From assembly GCF_029194005.1 (NCBI RefSeq), contig NZ_JARFVA010000002.1:186001-250000 (forward strand): a stretch of 64,000 nt of DNA. Direction: 5' to 3'. The DNA is from Flagellimonas okinawensis. GTDB lineage: Bacteria > Bacteroidota > Bacteroidia > Flavobacteriales > Flavobacteriaceae. Below the pieces are notes generated by a model that worked only from the letters and a program-made list of their open reading frames with translations, searched no databases and had not been told where the DNA came from. How positions within the stretch are numbered: position 1 is the stretch's first letter; every line of letters begins with the position of its first letter. Shown here one piece after another: positions 1 to 12,300 of the stretch. Made by a program: the position numbers and the translations under genes.

Positions 1-1686
1 TTAGCTTTTTTGTTCCAATTTGGCCCAAGTATCCCTTAATGTGACTGTTCGGTTAAAAACCAACTTTTCTGTTGTTGAGTCTTTATCAACATTAAAATAT
101 CCCATTCTTTGAAATTGTACTTGGTCCCCTATTTTGGAATCCTTTAAACTTGGTTCCAAATAACCGGTTACCTTTTCCAAAGAATCAGGATTGACAAAAT
201 CCAGGAAATCTTTATCCCTATGTCCGTCTGGTGTAGGATCGGAAAAAAGACGGTCGTACAATCTAACCTCTGCGGTAATGGCATGTGGTATGGACACCCA
301 ATGTAAAGTTCCTTTGACCTTTCTCAAACTTTCTTCTGTACCCGAACCACTTTTACTTTTTGGGTCGTATGTACATTGTACCTCCATAATATTACCTTCA
401 TCATCCTTGGTACAGCTTTCTGCTTTTATAATGTAGCCATTCTTTAGGCGAACCTCACCACCCAATTTCAGTCTGAAAAATTTTCGGTTGGCCTCTTCCC
501 TAAAATCCTCCTGCTCAATGTACAATTCTCGCGAAAAAGGAATTTCCCGACTACCTGCGGATGGATCTTCTGGGTTGTTCTCCGCTTCAAGCCATTCCTC
601 TTTTCCTTCTTCATAATTGGTTATAACCAACTTAAGTGGGTTAAGTACTCCCATTACACGAGGGGCGATCTTGTTCAAGTGCTCCCGAACATGGAAATCG
701 AGGAGAGAAACGTCCACTACGTTTTCCCGTTTGGCAATACCGATGGTATCGGCAAAATTCCTAATGGACTCGGGAGTGAACCCTCTTCTTCGTAATCCAG
801 ATATCGTAGGCATTCGCGGGTCGTCCCAACCCGTAACGATTCCTTTTTCTACCAATTGCAGCAACTTACGTTTACTGACTACGGTATGGCTAAGGTTTCT
901 ACGAGCGAACTCGCGCTGTTTTGGACGTAATTTATCCGAGGATACCACTTGGTCCAAAAACCAGTCGTACAACTCCCTATGAGGTAAAAACTCCAATGTA
1001 CACAAGGAGTGTGAGACTTGTTCTATATAGTCGCTCTCTCCGTGTGTCCAATCGTACATGGGATAAATACACCAATCGGTATTAGTTCGATGGTGAGCTT
1101 TGTGCAAAATGCGGTACATCACGGGGTCGCGCATCAACATATTTGAGGAGGCCATATCTATTTTAGCTCGTAAAACATGGGCTCCATCTGGATATTCCCC
1201 ATTTTTCATGCCCTCAAAAAGTTTCAAATTTTCCTCAACGGACCTGTTTCTATAGGGACTATCCTTCCCTGGGTCGGTAGGGGTTCCCTTTTGGGACGCA
1301 ATTTCTTCCGAGGATTGACTGTCCACATAAGCCTTTCCTTCCTTGATCAACTTCACGGCCCAATCATACAGTTGTTGAAAGTAATCGGATGCATAACACT
1401 CCGTATCCCACTCAAAACCAAGCCATGTAACGTCCTTTTTAATGGCCTCAACATACTCTTTCTCTTCCTTTGCGGGGTTAGTATCGTCAAAACGAAGATT
1501 CACGGGCGCATTATAGCGTAGGCCCAAACCAAAGTTTAGGCAAATGGAACTCGCATGCCCTATGTGCAGATACCCATTGGGCTCTGGAGGAAAACGAAAT
1601 CTCAATTGTTCCCTGGAATAATCCTTGGATAGGTCTTCCTCAATAATGTGCTCGATAAAATTCAGCGATCTAGCTTCTTCTGCCAT
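1..1686 (-). CDS. glnS: Glutaminyl-tRNA synthetase
   Basis: Charges tRNA-Gln with glutamine in the cytoplasm. The 561-residue length fits bacterial GlnRS. The class I signature YLHIGHA lies near residue 40 in a PPEPNGYLHIGHA context, and the KMSKS-equivalent VVSKRKLLQL lies near residue 270. The C-terminal third is the anticodon-binding beta-barrel region typical of GlnRS/GluRS. The stop codon is the first three bases of the window, so the gene is complete. It runs divergently from the sprC-like operon. A TAnnTTTG-type box on the same strand 18 nt upstream of the ATG suggests its own promoter with a short leader. GlnRS rather than GluRS is supported by the extended catalytic core and two-barrel C terminus, judged by eye. 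Confidence 0.97.
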   Translation of the reverse strand: MAEEARSLNFIEHIIEEDLSKDYSREQLRFRFPPEPNGYLHIGHASSICLNFGLGLRYNAPVNLRFDDTNPAKEEKEYVEAIKKDVTWLGFEWDTECYASDYFQQLYDWAVKLIKEGKAYVDSQSSEEIASQKGTPTDPGKDSPYRNRSVEENLKLFEGMKNGEYPDGAHVLRAKIDMASSNMLMRDPVMYRILHKAHHRTNTDWCIYPMYDWTHGESDYIEQVSHSLCTLEFLPHRELYDWFLDQVVSSDKLRPKQREFARRNLSHTVVSKRKLLQLVEKGIVTGWDDPRMPTISGLRRRGFTPESIRNFADTIGIAKRENVVDVSLLDFHVREHLNKIAPRVMGVLNPLKLVITNYEEGKEEWLEAENNPEDPSAGSREIPFSRELYIEQEDFREEANRKFFRLKLGGEVRLKNGYIIKAESCTKDDEGNIMEVQCTYDPKSKSGSGTEESLRKVKGTLHWVSIPHAITAEVRLYDRLFSDPTPDGHRDKDFLDFVNPDSLEKVTGYLEPSLKDSKIGDQVQFQRMGYFNVDKDSTTEKLVFNRTVTLRDTWAKLEQKS

Positions 1687-1703
1687 ACCATAATTTTGAT
1701 GCG

Positions 1704-1711
1704 CAAATGTA
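1704..1711 (-). promoter_or_regulatory. glnS: Putative -7 box of the glnS promoter
   Basis: On the minus strand this reads TACATTTG, an exact match to the Bacteroidota -7 consensus TAnnTTTG, 17-25 nt before the glnS ATG. I see no convincing TTG -33 element at the usual spacing, so this is a moderate call. Confidence 0.45.
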
Positions 1712-1854
1712 GTAAAATCAAACGTTCATCGCTATTTTTCCATCTTCTGTGTATACAAAGTAGGCCATTTCACAACACTTTTGGTATAGCCTACAACAAT
1801 ATCTTTCCATTCGACGAAATTAGAGACATATTTGTTATTGGAATACTATATGAT

Positions 1855-1881
1855 AAAAAGACGCCTGAACACCGTCTTTTT
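1855..1881. terminator. Symmetric hairpin with flanking A and T runs in the glnS/sprC gap
   Basis: A perfect 9-bp inverted repeat (AAAAAGACG, a 9-nt loop, CGTCTTTTT) gives a stem ending in a T-run on both strands. It lies between divergent genes, about 70 nt upstream of the sprC-like start, where no gene ends. It may be a leader attenuator for the rightward operon or a relic terminator. Confidence 0.5.
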
Positions 1882-1953
1882 GAATGAATTACACTTAAGG
1901 GGCACAAACTAACAGGGCTATTATGGCCCATAACCTCTTAAAAACTAACGGTG

Positions 1954-4212
1954 ATGAAAAAAAGTAATTCAACGTATAGCATTCTAGTTCTGGCCTTGGC
2001 TTTTGTGCTATTGGGTACCTTCGCGTCTCAAGCGCAAGTTCTCAATAAGCCCGTGCCCGCGGACAACCCAAACCTTGCCGGAAACTCGGCATGGACCGCA
2101 GTTTGTGCGTCTGGGGGATTCAACGAATACTTTGTAAACTTTACATGGGATCCACCTATGGTGGAAAGCAACAATGAGTTTATTCTGGAACTATCTGATT
2201 CGGATGGTTACTTTGCCTCACCTACAGAACTCGCAAGGGTAGCGGATAAAAATCAGGTGTTTGATTTTGAATTCCAGTTTGCTCTTCCTACAGAAATGAG
2301 GGGAGATAACTTTAAAATGAGGGTCAGAAGTACAAATCCGGCCAAAACAAGCCCTGCTTCAGACGCATTTTCCATGTATTTTATCGATTACAATTCACCG
2401 CTATTGATAAGTGAAAACGGAAGTGGAAACATTCCATCCGGCGGTCTTATTCAATTATGTGGTGGTGGTTCGGTTACCCTTAAACCGCATAACATTCCAA
2501 ATGCAGAAACCTATATCTACAACTGGTACCGCAGCGGTACGCTACTTGCCTCAAAATCAGAAAGTATCACCGTAACTGAGCCAGGCATGTACTATGTAGA
2601 GCTGGATTATGGAGATTGTTCAGGGTCCGCAAATACTTTATCCAACACCATAGAGATTTCGACCGGAACAAGTTCCGGATTGGCCATTAATGGTGCAAGC
2701 AATCTTGAGCTATGTCCGGGTGAAACCCAGGTCCTAGAGGCGAATATCACCGGTATGGGCCTAACATATACCTGGTATAAAGACGGGACCATTATCAGCG
2801 GCCCAACAGTTGAGGGCAGCACATACACCGTAAACTCAAATACCGCTGGATTTGAAGGTTCTTATCAAGTTGAAGTGGATGGTTCTGGTGTTTGTAAGGA
2901 ATTGTCCGAGGCGGTTAGTATTACCAGCCCTGGTTCGTTTGAAATAAGTGTAAATAACGAGGAGAACATTGTACTCCTACCATCACAAACAAAGACTTTA
3001 TCGGTTACCACAAATGCCAATACTCCTGTTTACCAGTGGTTTAAAGATGGTGCTGCAATAACCGATGTAACCAGTAACGCTTTAACTATTAACGAAGTAG
3101 GTGAATATTATGTGGAAGTTACAGATAATGGTGGTCCTTGTACCCCGGCACCTGTCGCTTCTACGACCACAACCGTTGTATCCCCAGATTCATTTGAATT
3201 TGTGATTGACTATGTGGGCACTTATGCTTCTTGTGAAAATATAGATGCAACTTTGAATCTTAGCGCGATAAATGCAGTAAGTGATAATGGTGCGACCACA
3301 GATGTAACCGCCGACCTTCAAAACTCTTTTGAATACCAATGGAGATTGAACGGTACAGATATATCGGGCGAAACATCGAAAACCATTACCATATCCAATC
3401 AAGATAATAATGGTGAGTATACCCTATTTGGTACCATCGATGCCTTTGAATCGATGTCCAACACGCTTCAAGTAACACTTAACAGCAACGAAACCCTTCA
3501 AATTACCACAAATGGTACTGTTCTATGTGAGGGAGGTAATGCTATAGTGTTGGAAACAACCACTGAACTATCCAATAAATCCTTTGAATGGAAGAAGGAT
3601 GGAACAGTTATAAACACCTCATCTGAAAGCTTGACGGTTAATGAAACAGGTGTTTACCAACTGATTATAACCTCCAATGCATGTCCATTGGTATCCAACG
3701 AAATTACCATAAGTGCTTTTGATGAATCACTTTTGGTACTTGATAAATCCAAAGACCTCATCATTATTGAGGGAGAGACCCAAACTCTTACCGCAAGCGG
3801 TGCAGATTCTTATGAATGGTACGATGCAGGTAACAACCTAATTTCTTCTAGTAGTTCCTACGACTTTACAGAAGAGGGGGAGTACCTGTTGATCGCCACT
3901 TTTGGAACTTGTACAGTAAGCAAAGTAATCACCGTAACCTACCGGGATATGTTTGCCATACCTAATGTTATTACCGCTAATGGCGACGGTATTAACGATC
4001 TATGGGTATTGCCAAACACCTATTCCAGAGACCCAAATGTTCTTGTTACCATTTTTAATGAGCGAGGAGAACAAGTATTTAGCCAAGCCGGCTATGAAAA
4101 CAACTGGCCACAATCCACCACATCCTTTAACAAACAAAGCATGATTTTCTATTACAAGATTACGCGTGGTGGTAAAAGCCTGAAACAAGGAACCATCACT
4201 GTTATTAAATAA
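1954..4212 (+). CDS. sprC: SprC-like secreted Ig-repeat protein with T9SS type B C-terminal domain
   Basis: Predicted cell-surface or secreted protein of the gliding operon. An ATG at 1954 directly follows a GTG at 1951; I prefer the ATG, giving 752 residues. A signal peptide covers about residues 1-28 (MKKS, hydrophobic core, ASQAQ). The body has several Ig-like segments with repeated Y-x-W-Y/F-K/R-D-G and Y-Y-V-E patterns, as in PKD/Ig-like adhesin domains. The last 85 residues, starting about FAIPNVITANGDGIND, form a gliding-motility-associated C-terminal domain, used as a type B sorting signal for type IX secretion. It is first in a run ending in SprB and SprF, matching the known order sprC-sprD-sprB-sprF; the symbol rests on that synteny. 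Only 6 nt separate it from the next gene. Confidence 0.75.
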   Translation: MKKSNSTYSILVLALAFVLLGTFASQAQVLNKPVPADNPNLAGNSAWTAVCASGGFNEYFVNFTWDPPMVESNNEFILELSDSDGYFASPTELARVADKNQVFDFEFQFALPTEMRGDNFKMRVRSTNPAKTSPASDAFSMYFIDYNSPLLISENGSGNIPSGGLIQLCGGGSVTLKPHNIPNAETYIYNWYRSGTLLASKSESITVTEPGMYYVELDYGDCSGSANTLSNTIEISTGTSSGLAINGASNLELCPGETQVLEANITGMGLTYTWYKDGTIISGPTVEGSTYTVNSNTAGFEGSYQVEVDGSGVCKELSEAVSITSPGSFEISVNNEENIVLLPSQTKTLSVTTNANTPVYQWFKDGAAITDVTSNALTINEVGEYYVEVTDNGGPCTPAPVASTTTTVVSPDSFEFVIDYVGTYASCENIDATLNLSAINAVSDNGATTDVTADLQNSFEYQWRLNGTDISGETSKTITISNQDNNGEYTLFGTIDAFESMSNTLQVTLNSNETLQITTNGTVLCEGGNAIVLETTTELSNKSFEWKKDGTVINTSSESLTVNETGVYQLIITSNACPLVSNEITISAFDESLLVLDKSKDLIIIEGETQTLTASGADSYEWYDAGNNLISSSSSYDFTEEGEYLLIATFGTCTVSKVITVTYRDMFAIPNVITANGDGINDLWVLPNTYSRDPNVLVTIFNERGEQVFSQAGYENNWPQSTTSFNKQSMIFYYKITRGGKSLKQGTITVIK

Positions 4213-4218
4213 GCAGCA

Positions 4219-6297
4219 ATGCAGACCAAGAAACCTCTACTATTACTTGCCATATTATTACTTGCATTCTCCGGTATGAGAGCGCAAGAAGAAGAAGTCT
4301 ATGTACCTTATAATGTACCTTCTCAGAACCTCTTGAAATTTAATAGGTTCTTACTGAACCCAACGTTTTCCACGGTTAGGGAAGATAAGTCATACATTAA
4401 CCTTTTTCATAGAAACCAGTCGGTATCTTTTGATGACAACAACCAGGTATACTTCTTGAGCTATAGTGGTAGAGTAAGTGATAGAAGCGGAGTTGGTCTA
4501 AGTTTATTTACCAATCGTGAAGGCTTGTTCAACAATTTTGGTGTGCATGCCAACTACGCCTATGGTGTTCGTCTGAGCCCAAAAAGCACATTCACCTTTG
4601 GTGCCAACGTCAGCTACTATCAGAGTGCATTTAATCAAGATAGGGTAAACTCGGTTGAAGTAGATCCGTTCCTAAATACATTGGAAAGTAGTTCTTTGGT
4701 CAGTTTTCAGCCTGGATTCAACTTTTCAATTGGCAAATTTGACATAGGAGGATTCGCCGAAAACCTTTTTGATTACAACCTAAAGACCAGTGAATCTGTT
4801 ACCGATTTTAATGAAAAAACATATTCCGGGCACCTACAATATACCCATCAGTTTGAAAACGGAACGGGTATCATGGAACAGGCTAGGTTAATGCCATTGG
4901 CAAGGGTTCGCAAAGTTGGTGAAGAAAACATTACCCTTGGTGGAAACCTGATACTCGACCTTCCAAAATTGGGTTGGGTACAAGCAGGTTACGATGATTT
5001 TTATGGTGCTTCTGCAGGTCTAGGTTTTAACCTGACCAAAAATATATCCCTCGGATATACCGTAGAGAAAGGTTTGTCCAACCAATTTGAGAATTTTGGG
5101 GTAACCCACGAAATCTCATTGGCATACTCCTTTACTCCAAATCTTACGGAAGACCGTGTAATGTTGGAAAAAGAGGGTGAAGAATTGGTCTCCAATGATG
5201 AGGATGTACCCCAGGATAGCTTGAACCTTACCGAAAAGGACCTGGAAATTGCTCAACTCAAAGACAAATTGGCCGAGAACGATGCCATTTTAGATGAATT
5301 GTTGATGCGTCAAGATTCCATCGAATCCACCCGTAAAAAAGACTTGGAAAGACGTTTTGAGACCGTGATGAAAATGGTACAACGTGAAACAAGAGGTCAA
5401 AACCCTGCACTGGAAGAAAAAGCAAAAGAAGTATACTTCGCCAACATGGACAGCGCGGACATTGTAACGCGCAAGTCCCAGCCCTTGGCCAACCACGGAC
5501 TATCCAACAACACCTCGACAAAAAAGGTGATCAAGATCAACGAAACAAAGGCCAATACCAAGGCAACTTATGCCTCCAACTCAAAAGCCAAAAAAGATAA
5601 TACATATAGAACCACTAAAAGCACTAGAGCAGCAGGTTTTAAGGCCCATTCTGTGCCCAACGTGGAAAGCGGACATTATTTAATTGCCAATGTGTTCCGT
5701 GATACCAACAACCTTACGGCCTTTATTGAAAAGCTAAGATCACAAGGTATTGAAGCGGATTATTTCCAAAACCCTAAAAACGGTCTAAACTACGTGTATA
5801 TCGGCGACTTTAACAACAAAAAAGAAGCGCTGAATGCCTATAGAACCAAAATGAACGGGGCTTATCAAGGTGATGCCTGGGTAATGAACGTAAATGGGGG
5901 GGATTCCCAAATTGCAGGATATTCTGGAAATGTAAACAGACCGAATTCCAAGTATGGAAACAACCAGCTTTCCAAAAATGTAGCGGGCCTATCCAATCAA
6001 AAAGGCAACAAACATGTGGTACTTAGAACTCAAGCTGGTGACGGAATTGCGGAAGGATATTATATCATCGCCAACGTATTTGAAAATTCCGCAAGCGCCA
6101 AAGAGTTTGTTAAAGAACTCAACGCAAAAGGGTTACACGCCAGCTATTTTGTTAGTCCGGCAGATAAGAACAGGTATGTATACTTAAAAAAACATGAGAC
6201 CTGGAACAATGCCCTAACCTCTTACTATACCAAACTAAACGCATCGTATGACGACGATATGTGGATCATGCGAATCAAACCAAACACAACTATTTAA
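4219..6297 (+). CDS. sprD: SprD-like PorP/SprF-family outer-membrane protein with tandem SPOR-like repeats
   Basis: A signal peptide (MQTKKPLLLLAILLLAFSGMRAQ) is followed by a PorP/SprF-type barrel to about residue 300: the N-terminal LNPTF motif, alternating strands, and the SGVGLSLF and ASAGLGFNL patterns. A charged coiled-coil linker follows (about 335-400), then a basic low-complexity stretch. Two copies of a SPOR-like unit lie at about 485-555 and 612-690, each with GYY/HYLIANVF, a mid-segment YVYI/L and a closing WxM. SPOR domains bind denuded glycan strands of peptidoglycan, so the protein may anchor an outer-membrane motility component to the wall (inference). It lies between sprC-like and sprB-like genes in one operon. 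The two repeats are diverged, so the duplication is old. The symbol is by position and family. Confidence 0.72.
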   Translation: MQTKKPLLLLAILLLAFSGMRAQEEEVYVPYNVPSQNLLKFNRFLLNPTFSTVREDKSYINLFHRNQSVSFDDNNQVYFLSYSGRVSDRSGVGLSLFTNREGLFNNFGVHANYAYGVRLSPKSTFTFGANVSYYQSAFNQDRVNSVEVDPFLNTLESSSLVSFQPGFNFSIGKFDIGGFAENLFDYNLKTSESVTDFNEKTYSGHLQYTHQFENGTGIMEQARLMPLARVRKVGEENITLGGNLILDLPKLGWVQAGYDDFYGASAGLGFNLTKNISLGYTVEKGLSNQFENFGVTHEISLAYSFTPNLTEDRVMLEKEGEELVSNDEDVPQDSLNLTEKDLEIAQLKDKLAENDAILDELLMRQDSIESTRKKDLERRFETVMKMVQRETRGQNPALEEKAKEVYFANMDSADIVTRKSQPLANHGLSNNTSTKKVIKINETKANTKATYASNSKAKKDNTYRTTKSTRAAGFKAHSVPNVESGHYLIANVFRDTNNLTAFIEKLRSQGIEADYFQNPKNGLNYVYIGDFNNKKEALNAYRTKMNGAYQGDAWVMNVNGGDSQIAGYSGNVNRPNSKYGNNQLSKNVAGLSNQKGNKHVVLRTQAGDGIAEGYYIIANVFENSASAKEFVKELNAKGLHASYFVSPADKNRYVYLKKHETWNNALTSYYTKLNASYDDDMWIMRIKPNTTI

Positions 6298-6307
6298 CCC
6301 CAAACCT

Positions 6308-9300
6308 ATGAAATTAACACTACTCAAGTGGGGCTCCTCTATTTGTATACTATTGTTTATGTATACAGGTATCTCTCAGGTAAAGAACGACTTTGATGTC
6401 CGTTATGAAAACAGGCTTAAAGGAGATCTTACCTTTATAGCAAACAATATCGTCAACAGAGACGAGGGAAGTGATGGTCCTGAAAGTCCATATAATGCCA
6501 CAGGGTCATCTTCCGAGTATAACGATAGGTTGAACATGCAATACATAGATATTGACGGTGACCCATCGACTTTTAGCTCGAGTAGTGCTACACTTTCGGT
6601 GCCCGATCCTGGATGTTCCTTAATTCGTTATGCCGGTCTATATTGGTCTGCGGTTTACAGGGACAATAACCGTAGCACTGATTTTAACCAAGTAAAATTT
6701 CGGGTTCCCGGTGGATCCTATGTAGATCTAACGGCGGACGAAATCCTCTTTGATGGTGATGGCGATGCCGATTTTGGAACATACGCACCATATGCCTGTT
6801 ATAAAGATGTAACATCCATTGTTTCAGGATTGGCCAATCCCGATGGGGAATATTTTGTGGCCAATGTTAGGGCCAGTTCAGGAGACAATGTTCAGGGTGG
6901 TGTTTCCGGAGGTTGGTCTTTGGTGGTTGTATATGAAAACCCAACCCTTCCAGGAAAATACATTACCACTTTTGATGGATACGCAGGTATCAAATCAGGA
7001 GAGACAGTGGACATTCCATTTAGTGGGTTTACCACATTGCCAGCTCCTTTCCCGGTAAACGCCAAACTTGGTGTTGCCGCATTGGAGGGAGATAACAGAA
7101 TTTCAGGAGACCAGCTATCCATTCGCGCGGACAGCAATGGTTCCTTCACCACATTATCAAACACAGCCAACCCTGCAAATAACTTCTTTAATAGTAATAT
7201 CACTAACGAAGGGGCCATTGTTACCACCAGAAACCCCAACAGTACCAACACATTAGGATGGGATGTGGACCTATTTACCATTCCCAATCCCAACCAGTCC
7301 GTAATTCCCAATGATGAGACCGGAGCTACGCTAAGGGCATCATCTACACAGGATAAATATGACATTTTCTTTACTTCGTTGGATGTAGAGATCATTGAGC
7401 CGACAATGAACCTTGCCAAAACAGTCGAGGATATTGGTGGAAATGATATTACTGGACAAGGTGTACATCTAGGGCAATATTTGGACTATGTACTCACTTT
7501 TGAAAATGTAGGGAACGACGATGCTGTAAATTATACGATCAGAGACGTACTGCCCATCAATGTTACGCTGGATGAGTCCAGTATTAACATGCCTGCTGGG
7601 GTAACATACGTATATGATCCAGCAACCAGGACCATTACTTTTACCATACCCGATTCCATGGTGGAAGAAGGGGACCCGGCCGCTACCATCCGTATGCGCG
7701 TACAAGTTGCTGAAAACTGCTTCGATTTTATCGATGCATGTACGGATATTATTCAAAACTTGGCATATTCCACCTATTCTGGAGCCATAAACACGGCACA
7801 AATTACAGATGACCCCAGTGTGTCCGATTTCGATGGTTGTGGTTTTGGAACGCCTGGCGCCACCAACTTCCTTTTGGATGATCTAAGTGCCTGTAATTTC
7901 TCCAGAACCGTACAATTGTGCGGGGACGAAGTATTACTTGACGCCGGTGACAACTTTGATAATTACATATGGTATCGCGATGAAAACGGAAACAACCAAA
8001 TTGATGTTGGCACGGATACCGTAATCACAGATGGAGATTCCGATAACGACCCAAGTACAATCTTGGTGAACGAAATTGGGACCTACATCGTGGACAAACA
8101 AGTAGCAGATCCTTGTAAGGATTTTCAAGAAATCATCAATGTTGAGCTTTTCGGTTCCGTTCAGTCAAATCCGATCACCGCATTGATCAACGATACAAGC
8201 AACACCATTGATGGCGATATCGAAATATGTCCCAACGACGGTAGTGAGCTTCCAGAAATATTCCTTTGCGGACTAAACGATACCGAGCTTATCCAAATAA
8301 ACATCCCGGATGCAACAAGCATTGTTTGGGAACAATTGGACGAAGCAAGTTGTGGTGCCGTAACCGATGGCTGTGCCAACACCAATGCAGGATGTACTTG
8401 GAACACCGTTGATACCGGAAACGACTTTTTGGCTTCAGATACCGGTCAATATAGATTGGTGATCAACTACCAAAATGGTTGTTTTAGTAGGTTCTATTTC
8501 AATATATATAAGAACCCGCTAGATCCACAGTATACTTCAAGGGATATTATTTGTGATACCGATGGAAACATTACAGTAACCAATGTTCCTTTGACCTATG
8601 AGTTCCAATTGGTGAACCAATCCACTGGTACTATAGAGGTTGCCTACCAATCAAGTCCTAGTTTTGACATCGACACCAATGGTGCCTACATGGTAGAAAT
8701 GAGACAACAAGGTGTTACCGATGGCTGTGTTTTTGTTTTGGACAATATCGGAATTTTGGAAAGGGACTTTCAAGTAGATGTTGTTCCTCAAGATACAGAC
8801 TGTAACGGTCTAGGTGAAATTGCCATTTCCGTACTAAATGTAGAGGCACAATACTATTATGAGATTTCCCAAGGAGGTACCGTAGTAGATACACACGGAC
8901 CTACCAACGACAATAACTACACCTTTGTAAATTTAAATGACGGCGTATACGACGTTAACGTTACCACCGATGACGGGTGTGACTATACCGAACAAGTAAC
9001 CATCCTAGATCTAACAGACCTTGAATTAACCGCAAGGATCTCACAACACATTACCTGTAGGGAAGGTAATATTCAAATGGAATCCACTGGAGGTAAAACA
9101 CCTCACACTTATGCCATTTGGTCCTATGTGGACGATAATGGGGTTACACAGATTTCGTATCCCTCGGTAACCGACATTCCTGCGTCGGCATTCCAAACTA
9201 GTCAAATTTTTGACATTTATGACCCGGGGCGTTACACCTTTGTGGTAGTGGACAGAAACAACTGTTACGATATTTCCAACCCTGTGGATATCGAATTCAG

Positions 9301-12300
9301 GCCTGCTGCAGAGTACAACGCTACTACAATTACAGATGTTCTTTGTTATGGCGATGCCACAGGAGGAATTACATTTAATTTGGTTGACGACAACGGCTAC
9401 CAACTTACCTACTATTTATTCGATGCCACAGGTTTTGACGAGGACAATTACGACCTGAACAACGCTTTGGCCACCAATGCTTCAGGTAATTTTCCTGGAT
9501 TGACCAATGGTGATTATGCTGTGGTTATCAATCAACGAAAGGGTAGTGCAGACTGTGATTATTTTGAATATGCCAGTATCTCCGCACCATCATCTGCCAT
9601 AGATGCCGATGCCGTTTTGGTACAGGATTATACCTGTTTGCAAGATGGTATTGTGGAAGCTCAAAATGTAACTGGAGGTACAGCTCCTTACGAATATAGT
9701 ATCGATGGAGTAACCTTTGTAGCCTCCCCAACATTCAACAATCTAACAGATGGAACGTATACCATCACCGTAAGAGATGCCAATGGATGTACTTTCGTGA
9801 CCAATTCTGTCACCATAGATCCTTTAGATCCGCCGACCGATATAGATTTTACATCTACCGATCCATTGTGCCCCACATTCGAATCCGACATTACATTATC
9901 CGTAACTGGAGGATCACCGGCTTTGGTTTATGAAATTATTTCTCCAGCGGCCAGCGTGGTGAATAATGGAAACAATGCAACCTTTACAAGCTTGACACCT
10001 GGAACATATATGTTCCGTGTAACCGATAGTGACGGATGTTCATACGATGAAAGCTACACGATTGCCCCGGTAACCGAAATTTCGGTTATGGGACAATTGG
10101 TAAGCAATATTACCTGCTTTGGTGCCAACGATGGTGAAATTGAATACACGGTATCCAATTTTAACACAGATTTCGATTATACCGTAACCGGTCCGGCATC
10201 TTTCTCTGGAACAGCTGAGACCAACGGAACCATTTCCTTAAACGGACTTGCCGAAGGAACATATACCATTACCGTTACAGATAATCTTACCAACTGTACA
10301 GATACTGCCGATGTAACCATTGCCGCTCCACCTGCGGCCATTACCGCTCCTGTAAGCGTTACCCAGCCTACATGTATTTCGGATGGTTCGGTGCAGATCA
10401 CCGCTGCAGGCGGATGGGGAAGTTATACCTATGAAATTACCGCAGGACCCGCTACTTTTGGACCACAATCCAGTGGTTTGTTTACGGGATTAACCTTAGG
10501 GGGTACCTATACATTTACAGTAACCGATGCCAATGGGTGTGTATATACAGACACCTTTATCATCAATGAAGCCGTTGCTCCTGTACTGGAAATTGTTCCA
10601 AACGACATTTGTTACGATGATGCCACAGGTTTGACCCTAACAGCAAATATTACCTCTGGAGGCGATGGAAATTACCAATACAGCTTAAACGGAGGACCAT
10701 TTGGAGCAACTAATGTCTTCACAGGTCTGGGCCCTGGTACTTATACCATTGATGTTAGGGATGGTAACAGTTGTACCGATTCAGCATCAATTACCATAGA
10801 CCCTGAACTTAGTGTTGTAGCCTCCGCTTCCAACATTACTGCATGTGCTACTGGTACAGATATAAACATTACAGCTGCCGGTGGGGATGGAAACTATGTT
10901 TATGCCGTAGTGCCCGATGGGACAACTCCAACGGCTGGGGACTTTTCGACTACCAATCCGGTTACGGTAACAAGTGCTGGTGATTATGATGTTTATGTAA
11001 GGGATAATAATGGGGCGGCCGATTATTGTGAAGCCTCTTACGATATTACCATCATTCAAGATGACCCATTGGCAATAACCGTCACCAATACAGATATTTT
11101 GTGTAGCGGGGAATCACAGGCCGAAATAACCATTACGGCTACAGGCGGTGAAGGTCCATATTTGTACAGTATTGACAATGGAGCAAACTACCAGACATCA
11201 AATACATTTGTAAACCTTCCAGCAGGAAGCTATAACATCCGTGTTAGAGATGCCAATAACTGTGATGTAACAGAAATTTATACGATAACCGAACCACTAA
11301 CGCTTTCTGCATCCGCAGCAGTAACTGCATTGGCGGAATGCTACCCAGGAATGGGAGCTGAGGTGAGGATTACCAATGCCATTGGAGGTACCGCTCCTTA
11401 CGAGTACAGTTTTGACGGAGGATCTACCTACGGAGCAAGTTCCATTGGATATTTATTGCCCGGAACACATACGCTTTACATTAGGGATGCCAACCTTTGT
11501 ACGTTCCCAATGTCCGTGACAATTGATCCGGAGCCGGAAGCTCCTACAGCAACCACGGCCATTGATTACGAGTGTGACGGAGAAGGAACAATCACAGTGA
11601 CGCCAAGCAGCACTGATTTTGACTATACCTATGAAATTGATGGTTCACCCAATACACCAAACACATCCAATGTGTTTACAGATGTTGCGGTTGGAAACCA
11701 TACTATTACAGTAAATTATACCAGTAATATTGCCCCTTCACCAAGTGTTCTTTTGTCAGAAAACTTTGGAACTGGTCCCAATACCAGTATACCGGAAGTA
11801 GATCCGGCATATTGCTACGAACCTCAAAATGGTTCTGTGAACTCTTGTGGATGGGGAATTGATACACACATACAAGACGGGGAATATTCCGTTACCCAGA
11901 CAATTGTTAACCCTTATGGAACATGGTTAAGTCCAAACGATCATTCTGGTTTGGCCAACGGTAGATTCTTGGCCATGAACGTGGGAGGTGCAGTTGGACC
12001 AAATGGGATTATTTACGCTAAAAGAGGAATTGAAGTAGTCCCCAATAGGGATATTACCATTTCACTTTGGGCATTCAACCTATTGAGAAACGGTACCAGT
12101 GGTGCAGACCCAGATATCGATATACAATTGGTTGATGGCGTTGGAACTGTAATTGCCAGTACAACTACTGGTAATGTACCTAAGAACAATGGTGTTAACG
12201 ATTGGCAAAACTACTCCGTAACCCTAAATCCAGGAGCCAATACCAACTTGGATATCGTTATACGAACAAACTCTGCAGTAACCGGCGGTAATGATATTGC

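Noticed and set aside
6892..7419. Long antisense open frames within the giant adhesin gene
   Set aside because: They lie wholly inside a strongly supported coding frame, have no start context or domain, and arise from its biased codon use.
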